In this document: piece by piece, positions 1-9,206 of the stretch
Layout: each line of letters opens with the position of its first letter
Position numbering within the stretch: the first letter of the stretch is position 1
Source of the DNA: Paenibacillus sp. FSL H7-0326
GTDB taxonomy: Bacteria; Bacillota; Bacilli; Paenibacillales; Paenibacillaceae
Assembly: GCF_001955535.1 (NCBI RefSeq)
Contig: NZ_MPVN01000007.1
Span: 1-64,000 of the forward strand
Length of the DNA stretch: 64,000 bases
Reading direction: 5' to 3'
The notes under the pieces: model-generated
What the model saw: the letters and a program-made list of their open reading frames with translations, nothing else
Databases searched by the model: none
Told to the model about the DNA's origin: nothing
Translations under genes and position numbers: made by a program

Positions 1-93
1 TACCTGTCATAGAATGTCTAGCGCGGCGAAAAGGTAAAGGATCGAGGGAAATAAGATCCTAGAATTACTGATTTACATATTTGCCCATATACT

Positions 94-501
94 TTGCGGG
101 TGGTGTCAGCTTCGCTGGTACTACCCCAAATTCCGCGTTTCTCTGATCGAAATTATTTTACAATTGGGGATGTAGCAAGAGAAGCAAATGTATCTACGTC
201 TGCCATCCGACACTGGGAGAAGGAAGGGTTGATCACTCCAGATCGACACAAGGATAGTGGATTTCGTATTTACAATGCGTCTGATATCCGAAGAGTACTG
301 ATCATTCGAACTGTGCAAAAAGCCGCCTATTCATTGAACATTGTTCGTGAGGTATTAGCGGATCTTGAGAAGAATAACATGGCCCAGGCGAAAGAAATAA
401 CACTACAGTCATTGGCCTACAATGATTACGCATTAGAAGAACAAGTACGTGGAATAGCAGCGTTACAGAATCTTCTCGATGTGGTGTCTAAATTACATTG
501 A
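94..501 (+). CDS. MerR-family regulator, probably 5'-incomplete or with an odd start
   Basis: The 135 residues contain a MerR-type winged helix: TIGDVAREANVSTSAIRHWE at about residues 24-43, then a wing with GFRIY. A helical tail of about 60 residues follows, with no recognisable effector domain. The proposed start is TTG at 94 and has no ribosome binding site. The frame stays open only back to an in-frame stop at 52-54, and another frame is open from 3 to 60. The gene may therefore be the 3' part of a longer regulator damaged by a frameshift, or initiation may be atypical. The next gene follows after 19 bases and may be cotranscribed. The DNA-binding fold is clear, but the start and the target are not. 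Confidence 0.6.
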   Translation: MRVVSASLVLPQIPRFSDRNYFTIGDVAREANVSTSAIRHWEKEGLITPDRHKDSGFRIYNASDIRRVLIIRTVQKAAYSLNIVREVLADLEKNNMAQAKEITLQSLAYNDYALEEQVRGIAALQNLLDVVSKLH

Positions 502-520
502 AGACAAGGAGAATAATTAC

Positions 521-1642
521 ATGGCAGAACCGTTGAAAAATATATACAATCCTGCCTTTCTAATGGAATTCGGACAAACGATACAAGCTGCTGATCCTTC
601 CTTTCCGGCTGAAGCTTTCGTAGATAAAGTCATGAATGAGCATTGGGAGGAGCTTGCTCTGAAAGCTCGGATTCGTCATATTACTAACGTGCTCGGAGCT
701 TTATTGCCTGAACGATATGAGGAGGCAATCGATATTTTACTTGAAGTGAACCGGCATTGCTCTGGTTTTCCTTATCTGATTCTACCAGATTATGTAGAGG
801 TATTTGGTCAAGCCGATGAGCATTTTGAGCTGTCCATGCGAGCACTTGAGACATTTACGCAGCATTCTTCTGCTGAGTTTGCGGTAAGACCGTTTATTAT
901 TCAGCATCCTGAACGGATGATGAAGCAAATGCGAGCCTGGTCTACAAGTGAGAATGAGCATGTACGGCGGCTCGCAAGTGAAGGCTGCAGACCAAGACTG
1001 CCGTGGGGACAAGCATTGACTGAATTTAAGCGTGATCCCGCTCCAATTCTGCCTATACTGACTCAATTGAAGGCGGATCCTTCCTTATATGTTCGTAAAA
1101 GTGTGGCCAACAATCTGAATGATATTGCGAAGGATCACCCAGAGCTGGTTCTACAGATCGCGAAGGAATGGATGGGACAGAATCCGAATACGGATTGGAT
1201 TGTTAGACATGCCTGCCGAGGTCTGATTAAAACGGCTGCTCCAGAAGTTATGGCGTTGTTCGGTTATTCACCCACTACGGGAGCAGAGCCAATTGCTGAA
1301 GATGCTGAGCTGATCGTTACGCCAAATCAGATCGAGATTGGAGACAATACCGAGCTTAAGTATAATCTCCTTATTCGCACAGGCGAAGCTGTGCGCATCC
1401 GTTTGGAATACGGAATCGATTTTGTGAAATCCAGCGGCAAGGTGTCACGCAAGAAGTTCCTTCTATCGGACAAAACAGTAGAAGGAGGTTCCCGGCTTAC
1501 CGGCTCAAGGACCCATCGCTGGGCAGATTTGACCACACGCCGCCATTACCCCGGCCTTCACCGTATTGTACTGCTCTTGAACGGTCAGGAAATTGCGTAT
1601 ACGGAATTACAGCTCCAAAATGCCATAGAGGACCAGCTTTAA
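521..1642 (+). CDS. alkC: AlkC-type DNA alkylation repair glycosylase with C-terminal Ig-like domain
   Basis: This is a 373-residue HEAT-like-repeat DNA glycosylase. AlkC and AlkD enzymes excise N3- and N7-alkylated bases without flipping the base. The HEAT-like part covers about residues 1-260 and includes LYVRKSVANNLNDIAKDHPE and DWIVRHACRGLIK. About 110 residues beginning near ELIVTPNQIEIGDN have the pattern of an Ig-like beta domain, as in the longer AlkC proteins. I chose ATG 521 because AAGGAG lies 9 bases upstream; an earlier ATG at 479 overlaps the MerR gene and has no such site. A hairpin terminator at 1668-1697 ends the unit. A second alkylation-repair homologue of the shorter AlkD type lies at 14342. 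Confidence 0.85.
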   Translation: MAEPLKNIYNPAFLMEFGQTIQAADPSFPAEAFVDKVMNEHWEELALKARIRHITNVLGALLPERYEEAIDILLEVNRHCSGFPYLILPDYVEVFGQADEHFELSMRALETFTQHSSAEFAVRPFIIQHPERMMKQMRAWSTSENEHVRRLASEGCRPRLPWGQALTEFKRDPAPILPILTQLKADPSLYVRKSVANNLNDIAKDHPELVLQIAKEWMGQNPNTDWIVRHACRGLIKTAAPEVMALFGYSPTTGAEPIAEDAELIVTPNQIEIGDNTELKYNLLIRTGEAVRIRLEYGIDFVKSSGKVSRKKFLLSDKTVEGGSRLTGSRTHRWADLTTRRHYPGLHRIVLLLNGQEIAYTELQLQNAIEDQL

Positions 1643-1667
1643 GTAATTTATAACAAATAATTGATGC

Positions 1668-1702
1668 GCCCGAGGTCCATTACTTTAGACTTCGGGCATT
1701 TT
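1668..1702 (+). terminator. Intrinsic terminator after alkC
   Basis: A 10-bp stem (1668-1677 pairing with 1688-1697, one mismatch) is followed by ATTTTGTATTT. It lies just after the alkC stop and inside the 5' extension of the kinase reading frame, which argues that the kinase starts downstream. Confidence 0.75.
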
Positions 1703-1807
1703 GTATTTCCCCCAAAGAAAATGACGACTTTTAAACAAGAATGCTGTAATATTAACTCACTTCATTTGGAAGCGCTATCAAAAAGAAGAGAGGAGATGAG
1801 TATTTAT

Positions 1808-3598
1808 ATGAGGAAGCTTGCCGAGAGAGTCCTTCAATCACTGCATTCTATCGTTGTTCAATTGTTTTTGCTCTTTTTTATCGGTATGGCCATACCGGTA
1901 ATCATCATGGGATACCTGTCATATGAAAAATCAGCCTCCATTGTAGAGGAGCAGGTCAGCAAGGTAGCATCTCTTACGATAACGCAGCTGAGTGACAAAT
2001 TGAATATGTTCTTCAAGAAAATCGACGATTCCTCCATGATGCTTCTCAACAGCAAAATTATCCACGGCATATTGGAGGATCAGGAATCCGGATTATACGA
2101 GAGCACCGCTAAGGTGAAAGAGGGAAAAGATTTGCTGACCTCCATTATGATCAACTCGCCTGAGATTCTGGATATTTATATTTTTGATATCAAAAAGCGG
2201 AATTCTGTGCTCAGCGCCGACTCCTTTATGTCGATTCCCAACCATGAGCAATCCGAGTGGTTTAAGCAGATTTTTCAGGCTAATGGAGCCTCTGTCTGGT
2301 TTGGTTTATCGGAGGAATCGTACCTCAAACAGGCGGGTATGGGCTTTCCCGTATTCGGATTTGGCCGGGCTATTCGAAGCTGGGAAACAGGTGAAATAAC
2401 CGGAATTTTATTTTTTGAAATGATGGGCAATGTGCTGATTTCGGAGCTCGACAAGGTCCAGTTTGGTGACAGCGGTTATGTGGTCATCACGAATGATGAG
2501 CATCAGTATTTTTATCATCCGGACAAGACGCTCTACGGGCAAATCAGTGATCTGGAGCTCCCCGCTCAAATGAGGCAGTTTCACAGTGGAAATAAGAGCA
2601 CTCTCATGATTCCTGAAAAAATGAACAACGGCTGGTATGTTCACGGCATTGTACCGCTGGAAGAACTGACAGCTGATTCCGCAAGCATTCGAAAATTTAC
2701 AGTATGGATTATACTCGGTGCTCTGCTGTTTGCAATAGGAATGGGTTATTTTGTCACCTTAAAAATAGGAAATCCGCTGGTGAAGCTGAGCCGTTTGATG
2801 CGAAAAGGAGAAGAGGGCAATCTTAGTGTGCGAAGTCCGGATGTAGGAAGCAATGAAATTGGACAGCTTGGCAAGAGCTTTAACAAAATGATTGAACAGA
2901 TCGATCTCCTCATTCAACAAATCGCAAGAGAGGAGCGAGAGAAGAAACTGGCGGAAATCAGGGCTCTCCGCTACCAAATTAACCCTCACTTTCTCTATAA
3001 CACACTGAATTCCATCCGATGGCTGGCCAGGCTGAACCGAACGACAGAGGTCGATCACACGATAACAACACTTGTACAGCTTCTCGAAGGGAGTTTAGCC
3101 CGCGACGGTGTTTTTATAAGGCTGGGAGAGGAGCTGGATCTGCTTACTAAATATATGATCATTCAAAGTTACCGATATGATTATGAGATTCAGCTGGACA
3201 TCAGCTGTCCGGATGAGCTTAGGGAAATACCGCTGCCGCGTATGCTGCTTCAGCCTATTGTAGAAAATGCTATTTTTCATGGTATTGCTCCAAAGGACAG
3301 TGGAGGCCGTATCGAGATTAAGGTTGCTTTGAACGAGGAGGATTTAACAATTCTCATTCGTGATGACGGTGTTGGAATGAGCAGTGATCGATTGGAGGAG
3401 CTGTTGAACCGGGACAGAGAACGATTTAACCAAGGGATGATGAATATCGGGGTCAGGCATGTGCATCAAACCATTCAATTGTATTACGGCGATAACTATG
3501 GCGTGCAAATGAGAAGCGGAATTGGGGCAGGAACGGAAGTGAAGATTACCTTATCCAGCCAAGGGGGAGATTTGGATGTGCAGGGTGCTGTTGGTTGA
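1808..3598 (+). CDS. YesM-like sensor histidine kinase
   Basis: This 596-residue membrane kinase has a first membrane segment at about residues 14-37, an extracytoplasmic Cache-like sensor of about 260 residues, and a second membrane segment near 297-319. A HAMP linker follows (IGNPLVKLSRLMRKGEEGNL), then the His_kinase domain with NPHFLYNTLNSIRW carrying the phospho-accepting His. The ATPase domain shows QPIVENAIFHGI and DDGVGM. AGGAG at 1791-1795 supports ATG 1808; ATG 1796 directly abuts it. The gene overlaps the response regulator by 23 bases, so the two are translationally linked. By analogy with YesM systems, it probably senses an extracellular sugar and controls the importer at 5258-8426; that role is inferred from position. 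Confidence 0.9.
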   Translation: MRKLAERVLQSLHSIVVQLFLLFFIGMAIPVIIMGYLSYEKSASIVEEQVSKVASLTITQLSDKLNMFFKKIDDSSMMLLNSKIIHGILEDQESGLYESTAKVKEGKDLLTSIMINSPEILDIYIFDIKKRNSVLSADSFMSIPNHEQSEWFKQIFQANGASVWFGLSEESYLKQAGMGFPVFGFGRAIRSWETGEITGILFFEMMGNVLISELDKVQFGDSGYVVITNDEHQYFYHPDKTLYGQISDLELPAQMRQFHSGNKSTLMIPEKMNNGWYVHGIVPLEELTADSASIRKFTVWIILGALLFAIGMGYFVTLKIGNPLVKLSRLMRKGEEGNLSVRSPDVGSNEIGQLGKSFNKMIEQIDLLIQQIAREEREKKLAEIRALRYQINPHFLYNTLNSIRWLARLNRTTEVDHTITTLVQLLEGSLARDGVFIRLGEELDLLTKYMIIQSYRYDYEIQLDISCPDELREIPLPRMLLQPIVENAIFHGIAPKDSGGRIEIKVALNEEDLTILIRDDGVGMSSDRLEELLNRDRERFNQGMMNIGVRHVHQTIQLYYGDNYGVQMRSGIGAGTEVKITLSSQGGDLDVQGAVG

Positions 3599-5102
3599 TG
3601 ACGAGAAAATAGCAAGAACAGGACTAAGGACGGTCTTTGATTGGAAAGGGCATGGCTATGAAGTCGTAGGTGAAGCAGCTAACGGTGCTAAGGCGATGAA
3701 ATGGGTCGAGAGCAGAGACATCGATATCCTCATTACGGACATTGCAATGCCGGTTATGGATGGGCTTGAGTTAACCCGTGCAGCCAGGGAGCTGTGTCCT
3801 TGGGTTCAAGTCCTGCTGTTGAGCTGCCATAGTAACTTTATATACGTAAGGGAAGGAATCCGGCTAGGTGCTTCGGATTATATCTTGAAACCAACATTAA
3901 CTGAAAGCACGCTAGTCCCTGTCCTTGATCAGCTCCGGAAAAAAATGCACCAGGAAAAACAAAACCTTCGGATACTAAACGAATATAGGAAGGAGGCCAT
4001 CCTGCTGCCGTATAAAAAGAAAGAGCATCTGCTGTACAAGGCACTCTCAGAAGATATAGTTGCCTCAACAGCCTTTCATACGGAGATGACTGCAGGAGCA
4101 TTTCGGATGGCTGTATTAGACACTGACTGCTCCAATATTTCGTTAGAACAGCTCAAGATGCGATGGTATGAGGTGTTTCCGAATAGCATCTTCTGTACTG
4201 CTTATTCTCATCAATGTGTAATCTATTTGCCTGAGGATACGGCGAAGATCCCTTTACTGGCCGAGTGGATAGACACGCAGCGCAGCCTCCGGGATTTCTC
4301 AAGCTCAGAACTCAATTTGACTATTGGAATAAGCAGGAAGCATCAACCTTTACAACGGATTCGTTCTGCATGGGAAGAGGCGAGAGCAGCGCTTGCTGCG
4401 ACGTTTTTCACTGGACCAGGAAAGGTGCTGACTGCTGAAACAATGGAAAAGGATTACCCTGCAGATTCAGCAAATAACCAGGAATCGATATTGCAATTTG
4501 CCGACATGATCCGCTCTGGCCTGTATAGCAAAGGAGAGGAAATCCTCGAGAATATATGCAGGTGCTGGATGAGCTCAAACAGCAAGCAGCGGGTGATCAC
4601 AGAGGCAGAAGGAGTGTTAAGCCTGTTTGTTCGGCAGGGAGCAAAGCACGAAATTGCTGCTCACATCAGGCAGCTTGATCGGTTTAAGCAGGTTCATGAA
4701 GTGATCGCTATTGTCAAACAGGATTATCGTGATCTTGCCGCAATGTTATCTACTGCTCTGTCTCCGGAAGAATCCATCCATGAACGAATTGTGGCCCAAG
4801 CAGTCAGTTATATAGAGACCCATTTCAGAAAAAGTATTTCACTTCAAGAAGTAGCAAGTCACGTATCCGTAAGCCGTAATTACTTTAGTGAGATGTTTAA
4901 ACGCGTAACCGGGCATACCTTCATAGATTATTTGATTCATTTAAGGCTTGGGCATGCTAAACAGCTGCTGGGAAGCTCCTCGCTCAAAGTGTATGAGGTA
5001 GCAGAAATGTCCGGTTTCAATGATGTAAAGCACTTCAGCAAACAATTTAAGAAATGGGTCGGCATGTCTCCTGCTGAATATCAAGGGTTGTATCGCAAAT
5101 GA
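3576..5102 (+). CDS. YesN-like response regulator with AraC-type output domain
   Basis: The 508-residue protein begins with a receiver domain of about 120 residues that has acidic DDE at 8-10 and the phosphorylated Asp55 in DILITDIAMPVMDG. A middle region of about 270 residues follows. The C-terminal 100 residues carry two AraC-type helix-turn-helices (ISLQEVASHVSVSRNYFSEM and VYEVAEMSGFNDVKHFSKQF). The start ATG 3576 has AAGGGGGAG 6 bases upstream, inside the end of the kinase gene. Phosphorylation by the kinase is expected to let it bind DNA near 5103-5257 and activate the binding-protein operon; the partners are inferred from gene order. Confidence 0.92.
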   Translation: MCRVLLVDDEKIARTGLRTVFDWKGHGYEVVGEAANGAKAMKWVESRDIDILITDIAMPVMDGLELTRAARELCPWVQVLLLSCHSNFIYVREGIRLGASDYILKPTLTESTLVPVLDQLRKKMHQEKQNLRILNEYRKEAILLPYKKKEHLLYKALSEDIVASTAFHTEMTAGAFRMAVLDTDCSNISLEQLKMRWYEVFPNSIFCTAYSHQCVIYLPEDTAKIPLLAEWIDTQRSLRDFSSSELNLTIGISRKHQPLQRIRSAWEEARAALAATFFTGPGKVLTAETMEKDYPADSANNQESILQFADMIRSGLYSKGEEILENICRCWMSSNSKQRVITEAEGVLSLFVRQGAKHEIAAHIRQLDRFKQVHEVIAIVKQDYRDLAAMLSTALSPEESIHERIVAQAVSYIETHFRKSISLQEVASHVSVSRNYFSEMFKRVTGHTFIDYLIHLRLGHAKQLLGSSSLKVYEVAEMSGFNDVKHFSKQFKKWVGMSPAEYQGLYRK

Positions 5103-5141
5103 ATCATCGGAATTCAACACACTCTTTCGGAACATATCCCG

Positions 5142-5204
5142 TTCAATGGATAGTTCAACCCGATTTATAATAAAAGCGCTTACAAAAAAACGCTTACAAA
5201 AAAA
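5142..5204 (+). promoter_or_regulatory. Promoter with overlapping cre site and tandem 14-bp repeat
   Basis: A -10 box TATAAT lies at 5166-5171 with TTCAAT at 5142-5147 (18-base spacer). TAAAAGCGCTTACA at 5171-5184 matches the CcpA cre consensus TGWAANCGNTNWCA at all but one position and overlaps the likely start of transcription, a repression geometry. CGCTTACAAAAAAA occurs twice in tandem (5177-5190 and 5191-5204). Carbon catabolite repression of the sugar importer is inferred. Confidence 0.65.
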
Positions 5205-5257
5205 GCTTTGTAGTGAAGTCATCTACATTCAGCACCTAAAATTTATGGGAGGGAAAA

Positions 5258-6574
5258 ATGATGACAAGAAAACAGGTTAGAGGGGCGATGATTGTACTCG
5301 CGCTGCTGTTCTCCACAATTCTTCAAGCATGCAGCGGAGCAGGAAGCGAAGGATCGGACGGAGAGTCGGGGGAAAAGGTAAAGATCAAATGGGCAAGCTG
5401 GGGCAACCCGGGAGAACTCAGCCGGTATCAGGAGCTGACGAAAGAATTTAACAGCACGCATGCTGACATTGAGGCGGAATTTATTCCGATCCCCGGTGAG
5501 TACGACCAAAAAATTCTGACACAGCTTACAGGAGGAACAGCCCCGGATATCTTTTATGCCGGAGATGGACTTATCGTTAAATTGATTGAGAACAACAGTA
5601 TTGAGAATCTTACACCGCTTATGGAGGCGGAAGGCAGCCTGATTAAAGAGGAGGACTACTTTCCAGGGTTATGGGGTGCAGCTCAGCGGGACGGACAAAC
5701 CTATGGTGTTCCCGTAGACTGCAATCCGATGGTGCTCTGGTATAACAAAAAGGTGCTTGAGGAGGCGGGAATAACGGAACTGCCTGCAGATTTGCAGGGG
5801 CGCGGAGAATGGACATGGGACAAATTTGAGGAGATGACGACCAAGATTCGTGAGAGCAATAAATACGGATACGTATTGGATAACAGCTGGAACACTTATC
5901 ATAGCTGGGTTACTTCGAACGGAGGCCAGATTTATGATGGGAATGGTCAATTTATCGGAGCAACGGATGAGCGCTCCAAGGAAGCATTTCAGTTTCTATA
6001 CGATAACGTAAGAGTAAAGAATATTACGTTCTCAGGCACCCTTCCCAAAGGACAAGGCGGAGATGCGATGTTCATGTCCAACCAAGTTGGCTTTGTCGGT
6101 GCTGGGCGCTGGTACCTGCCATTGTTTAAGAAAAATGCCAGCCTGGAATATGATGTCGTGACATGGCCGACAAACACGGGCAACAAAATCGAGCCGGCAG
6201 GGATAGCCACTGCCTATCTCGTGCTTAATAAAGCCTCGAAGAACAAAGAGGCAGCCTTTCAGTTCTTCTCCGAATATCTCAACAGCGATGGTCAAAAATT
6301 CCGCCTGCAAGGCGGTGGTAATGCCGTTCCATCCGTTGAAGGGGTTGATGAAGTTGTACTTGAGGGCAACCTTCCTGAGCATGCACAGCTGTTCTTAGAT
6401 GCACGTGAGGTGGGTTATGCACTTACTCCTGCTGAAGCGGGTATTCCAGGATTAACTCAGGACATCGCCTCCAAGTTCGAGGCGCTATGGCTGAAAGATC
6501 AGCCGCTGGAATCTTCTCTCATGGATATTCAGACGATGGCGAACCAGAAGATCGACGAATATAAGAGCAAGTGA
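5258..6574 (+). CDS. Carbohydrate ABC transporter substrate-binding lipoprotein
   Basis: This is a family 1 extracellular solute-binding protein of 438 residues. The signal peptide ends in a lipobox (LQAC, Cys25), so it should be lipid-anchored outside the membrane. The mature part starts with VKIKWASWGNPGE and has the typical GGTAPDIFYAGD segment, in the manner of MalE and other CUT1 binding proteins. ATG 5258 and ATG 5261 both lie behind GGGAGGG, and either could serve. It is the first gene of the importer operon, behind the cre-containing promoter. The substrate cannot be read from sequence; an oligosaccharide is likely given the kinase-regulator pair and the neighbouring glycosidases. Confidence 0.93.
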   Translation: MMTRKQVRGAMIVLALLFSTILQACSGAGSEGSDGESGEKVKIKWASWGNPGELSRYQELTKEFNSTHADIEAEFIPIPGEYDQKILTQLTGGTAPDIFYAGDGLIVKLIENNSIENLTPLMEAEGSLIKEEDYFPGLWGAAQRDGQTYGVPVDCNPMVLWYNKKVLEEAGITELPADLQGRGEWTWDKFEEMTTKIRESNKYGYVLDNSWNTYHSWVTSNGGQIYDGNGQFIGATDERSKEAFQFLYDNVRVKNITFSGTLPKGQGGDAMFMSNQVGFVGAGRWYLPLFKKNASLEYDVVTWPTNTGNKIEPAGIATAYLVLNKASKNKEAAFQFFSEYLNSDGQKFRLQGGGNAVPSVEGVDEVVLEGNLPEHAQLFLDAREVGYALTPAEAGIPGLTQDIASKFEALWLKDQPLESSLMDIQTMANQKIDEYKSK

Positions 6575-6610
6575 TATGGATCATGACCCAGCTAAGGAGG
6601 TGCCTGTATA

Positions 6611-7561
6611 GTGAACATGCAGCTGCCGAGACCTTCGTTACCCTCTTCATCTCCGAAGGGTGAAATGTCCTCGGGAACAACATGGACCAACAGAAGGAAA
6701 GACGGCTTATGGGGATATTTCTTTATCTTCCCGCAATTATTGGGTTTAATCTGTTTTGCCCTGATTCCGTTAGTTTCTGCCTTTGCCATCAGTATGATGA
6801 ACTGGGACGGCATGGGAACGAAAGAGTTTGTCGGATTTGCCAATTTTGCTTCCCAGCTGAAGGATGAAGAATTTCGGATCGCTGTCGTCAACACGATCTA
6901 CTATACGATTCTATCAGTACCGACAGGGATTGTTCTCGCAATGCTTGTTGCGGTTGGACTGAACAAGGTGAAGGGCAAGGTCTTTTATAGACTGATTTAC
7001 TTTATGCCTAATATTACGATGTCCGTTGCGGTTGCTGTTGTTTTTATGTGGCTGTTCAATGCGGATTTTGGCCTGATCAATCTGTACTTACAGGAGTGGT
7101 TCGGCATACAGGGACCGCAGTGGCTGACTGATAGCAGATTTGTTATGCCTTCTATCGCTTTGCTAAGTATCTGGATGGGGCTTGGAGGAAATATGGTCCT
7201 CTTTCTGGCGGGTCTTCAAGGAATTTCGCCAACATACTATGAAGCCGCGCAGATCGACGGGGCAAGTAAATGGCAGCAGCTCAAGTACATTACGATACCA
7301 CTGTTGTCGCCAACCACCTTTTTCGTAACCATTATGTCCGTTATCGGCTCATTTCAGGTCTTTGACCAGTCCTTTGTCATGACATCGGGCGGACCAGCAA
7401 AAGCCAGTTATACGATGGTTTATCATATTTATGAAATGGCATTTGTTGATTTTACTTTTGGAAAAAGCACGGCAGCGGCCGTCATTCTATTCATCGTCAT
7501 CCTTACCCTTACATTGTTCCAAATGAAAATGTCGAAGCGTTGGGTGCATTATGAGGATTAG
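6611..7561 (+). CDS. Sugar ABC transporter permease, MalF/UgpA type
   Basis: This integral membrane protein of 316 residues has about six hydrophobic segments. The CUT1 permease loop that docks the ATPase is present: EAAQIDGASKWQQLKYITIPLL near residues 213-234. GTG 6611 is preceded by AAGGAGG with a 10-base gap. It forms the translocation pore with the next gene. No ATPase is encoded in the operon. This is usual for Bacillota CUT1 importers that share an MsmX-type ATPase made elsewhere. Confidence 0.92.
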   Translation: MNMQLPRPSLPSSSPKGEMSSGTTWTNRRKDGLWGYFFIFPQLLGLICFALIPLVSAFAISMMNWDGMGTKEFVGFANFASQLKDEEFRIAVVNTIYYTILSVPTGIVLAMLVAVGLNKVKGKVFYRLIYFMPNITMSVAVAVVFMWLFNADFGLINLYLQEWFGIQGPQWLTDSRFVMPSIALLSIWMGLGGNMVLFLAGLQGISPTYYEAAQIDGASKWQQLKYITIPLLSPTTFFVTIMSVIGSFQVFDQSFVMTSGGPAKASYTMVYHIYEMAFVDFTFGKSTAAAVILFIVILTLTLFQMKMSKRWVHYED

Positions 7562-7592
7562 AAGGCCCATCTAATGAGAGGAGGAACCACGG

Positions 7593-8426
7593 ATGCCGCT
7601 TAAAGGCTTCAGGATCAGTACGCTGCTGCTTCATTTTGTGTTAATCATCGGCGCCTGTATCATGGCTTTGCCTTTTGTCTGGATGCTGCTCAGCTCCTTG
7701 AAGGACTTATCCCAAATGTTTGTCGTTCCGCCGAAATGGATTCCTGATCCGTTTGTATGGACCAACTTCAGGGATTCTCTCACTGCGCTGCCCTTTGGCA
7801 GAGCTTATCTCAATAGTCTTTACATTAACGTCATTGTTGTCCTATGCCAGCTTATTACTTGTTCTATGGCAGCATATGCCTTTGCAAAAATCAAATTTCC
7901 GCTGCGGGAGCCTCTGTTCGTCATGTTTCTCGCAACGATGATGGTTCCCGGACAGGTGACCATTATTCCACTGTATTTGATGTTTAAAAATATCGGCTGG
8001 CTGGATTCCCATCTCGCCATCATCATCCCATCTGCGCTGTTGAATGCGTTTGGCGTTTTTCTACTGAGACAGTTCTTTCGCGGAATACCAAAGGACATGG
8101 AGGAGGCAGCAATAGTGGATGGCGCAGGGAGGCTGACCATCTATGCTAAAATTATGCTGCCGCTGATTAAACCGGCATTGTCTGCCTTAGGTATTTTTAC
8201 TTTTCTCGGCATGTGGAACAACTTCTTTAATCCTCTTATCTTTCTAAACAGTCCAGAGAAGTTTACCGTGCCGATGATGTTGAATTTATATCGAGGGATG
8301 TATTCAACGGACTGGACGCTAATGATGGCAGGTGCATCTATTGCCCTAATTCCGGTTCTGATCGTCTATGTAATTGGGCAAAGATACATCATTGAAGGAG
8401 TAACACTTTCGGGAATCAAAGGATAG
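7593..8426 (+). CDS. Sugar ABC transporter permease, MalG/AraQ type
   Basis: This second pore subunit of 277 residues has six predicted membrane segments. The EAA-loop reads EEAAIVDGAGRLTIYAKIMLPLIKP, and the protein ends in GVTLSGIKG, as is common for MalG-like permeases. The start ATG has GAGAGGAGG upstream. It closes the importer operon. No convincing terminator is visible directly after it. Confidence 0.92.
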   Translation: MPLKGFRISTLLLHFVLIIGACIMALPFVWMLLSSLKDLSQMFVVPPKWIPDPFVWTNFRDSLTALPFGRAYLNSLYINVIVVLCQLITCSMAAYAFAKIKFPLREPLFVMFLATMMVPGQVTIIPLYLMFKNIGWLDSHLAIIIPSALLNAFGVFLLRQFFRGIPKDMEEAAIVDGAGRLTIYAKIMLPLIKPALSALGIFTFLGMWNNFFNPLIFLNSPEKFTVPMMLNLYRGMYSTDWTLMMAGASIALIPVLIVYVIGQRYIIEGVTLSGIKG

Positions 8427-8474
8427 AAAATTTATTATAATCGTTTACTTCCTTGGGTAAGATCCCATCACTCT

Positions 8475-8664
8475 TTATAAAAATTAGCAGTGGTAAATCG
8501 ACGATTGCTCAACTTCTTGCTGAGAGATTTTCGAGATCTGTTCATTATAGTCCAAGATGTCGTAATTGGGAAAGTCCTGTTTGTATCAAAAAAATCGATG
8601 AATCGAGCAGCCGTATTACTCAAAAAAAGGATGTCCAATATAGTAAAATATTGGTATAATCTGT
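8475..8664 (+). pseudogene. Remnant of a P-loop (nucleotide-kinase-like) gene
   Basis: A short stretch encodes SSGKSTIAQLLAERFSRSVH, a Walker A loop and following helix as in zeta-toxin or AAA_33-like kinases. The frame then loses similarity. A neighbouring frame continues with IIVQDVVIGKVLFVS, as expected after a small indel. No start with ribosome binding site precedes it and nothing else of a kinase follows before the next gene. I read it as a decayed fragment; the family is only suggested by the P-loop context. Confidence 0.5.
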
Positions 8665-8688
8665 TCATCCTAATAGATGAGGTGACTT

Positions 8689-9099
8689 ATGGCTCTTCAA
8701 AGTAAACAAATATATGTAAATTTGCCTGTCAAGAATCTCAAAGCTTCTATCGATTTTTTCTCGGCCATCGGTTTTGCATTTAACGAGCAGTTTACTGACG
8801 AGAATGCAACGAGCATGATTATTGGTGACAACATCTATGCAATGCTGCTGTCCGAGGCACGTTTTAAGGATTTTATTGATAAACCGATAGCAGATGCTAA
8901 ATCAGCAGCGCAAGTGATTGTATGCTTGTCTGCAGACAGCCGGGAGCAGGTTGACGAAATTGCTGACAAAGCGTTAGCTGCGGGTGGAAGATCATATAGT
9001 GAACCTCAGGATCATGGCTTTATGTATGGAAGAAGCTTTGAAGACTTGGATGGACATTTGTGGGAAATCATGTGGATGGATACGGCTGCAGTGGAATAA
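8689..9099 (+). CDS. VOC-family (glyoxalase/bleomycin-resistance fold) protein
   Basis: This 136-residue protein has two halves of the VOC fold. It starts with KQIYVNLPVKNLKASIDFFSAIGF and ends with GFMYGRSFEDLDGHLWEIMWMD, where the late Glu is a usual metal-ligand position. Such proteins are metal-dependent lyases, dioxygenases or drug-binding proteins; the substrate is unknown. GAGGTG precedes ATG 8689 and TATAAT lies at about 8654. A terminator at 9116-9158 makes it a single-gene unit. Confidence 0.88.
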   Translation: MALQSKQIYVNLPVKNLKASIDFFSAIGFAFNEQFTDENATSMIIGDNIYAMLLSEARFKDFIDKPIADAKSAAQVIVCLSADSREQVDEIADKALAAGGRSYSEPQDHGFMYGRSFEDLDGHLWEIMWMDTAAVE

Positions 9100-9115
9100 T
9101 CATTTGAACTTGTAC

Positions 9116-9163
9116 TGCCCTCTCAGAACCGCTTTTCAGCGTTGTACTCGAGAGGGCATTTTA
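9116..9163 (+). terminator. Intrinsic terminator after the VOC gene
   Basis: TGCCCTCTC (9116-9124) pairs perfectly with GAGAGGGCA (9150-9158) and is followed by TTTTA. Confidence 0.75.
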
Positions 9164-9206
9164 CTATTCATGATCTTTAGAGGAAGTTCGAGAAAGGAGA
9201 CGATAT

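Noticed and set aside
1661-1807. N-terminal extension of the histidine kinase
   Set aside because: The segment contains the alkC terminator hairpin and encodes no membrane segment or conserved sequence. A good site precedes ATG 1808.
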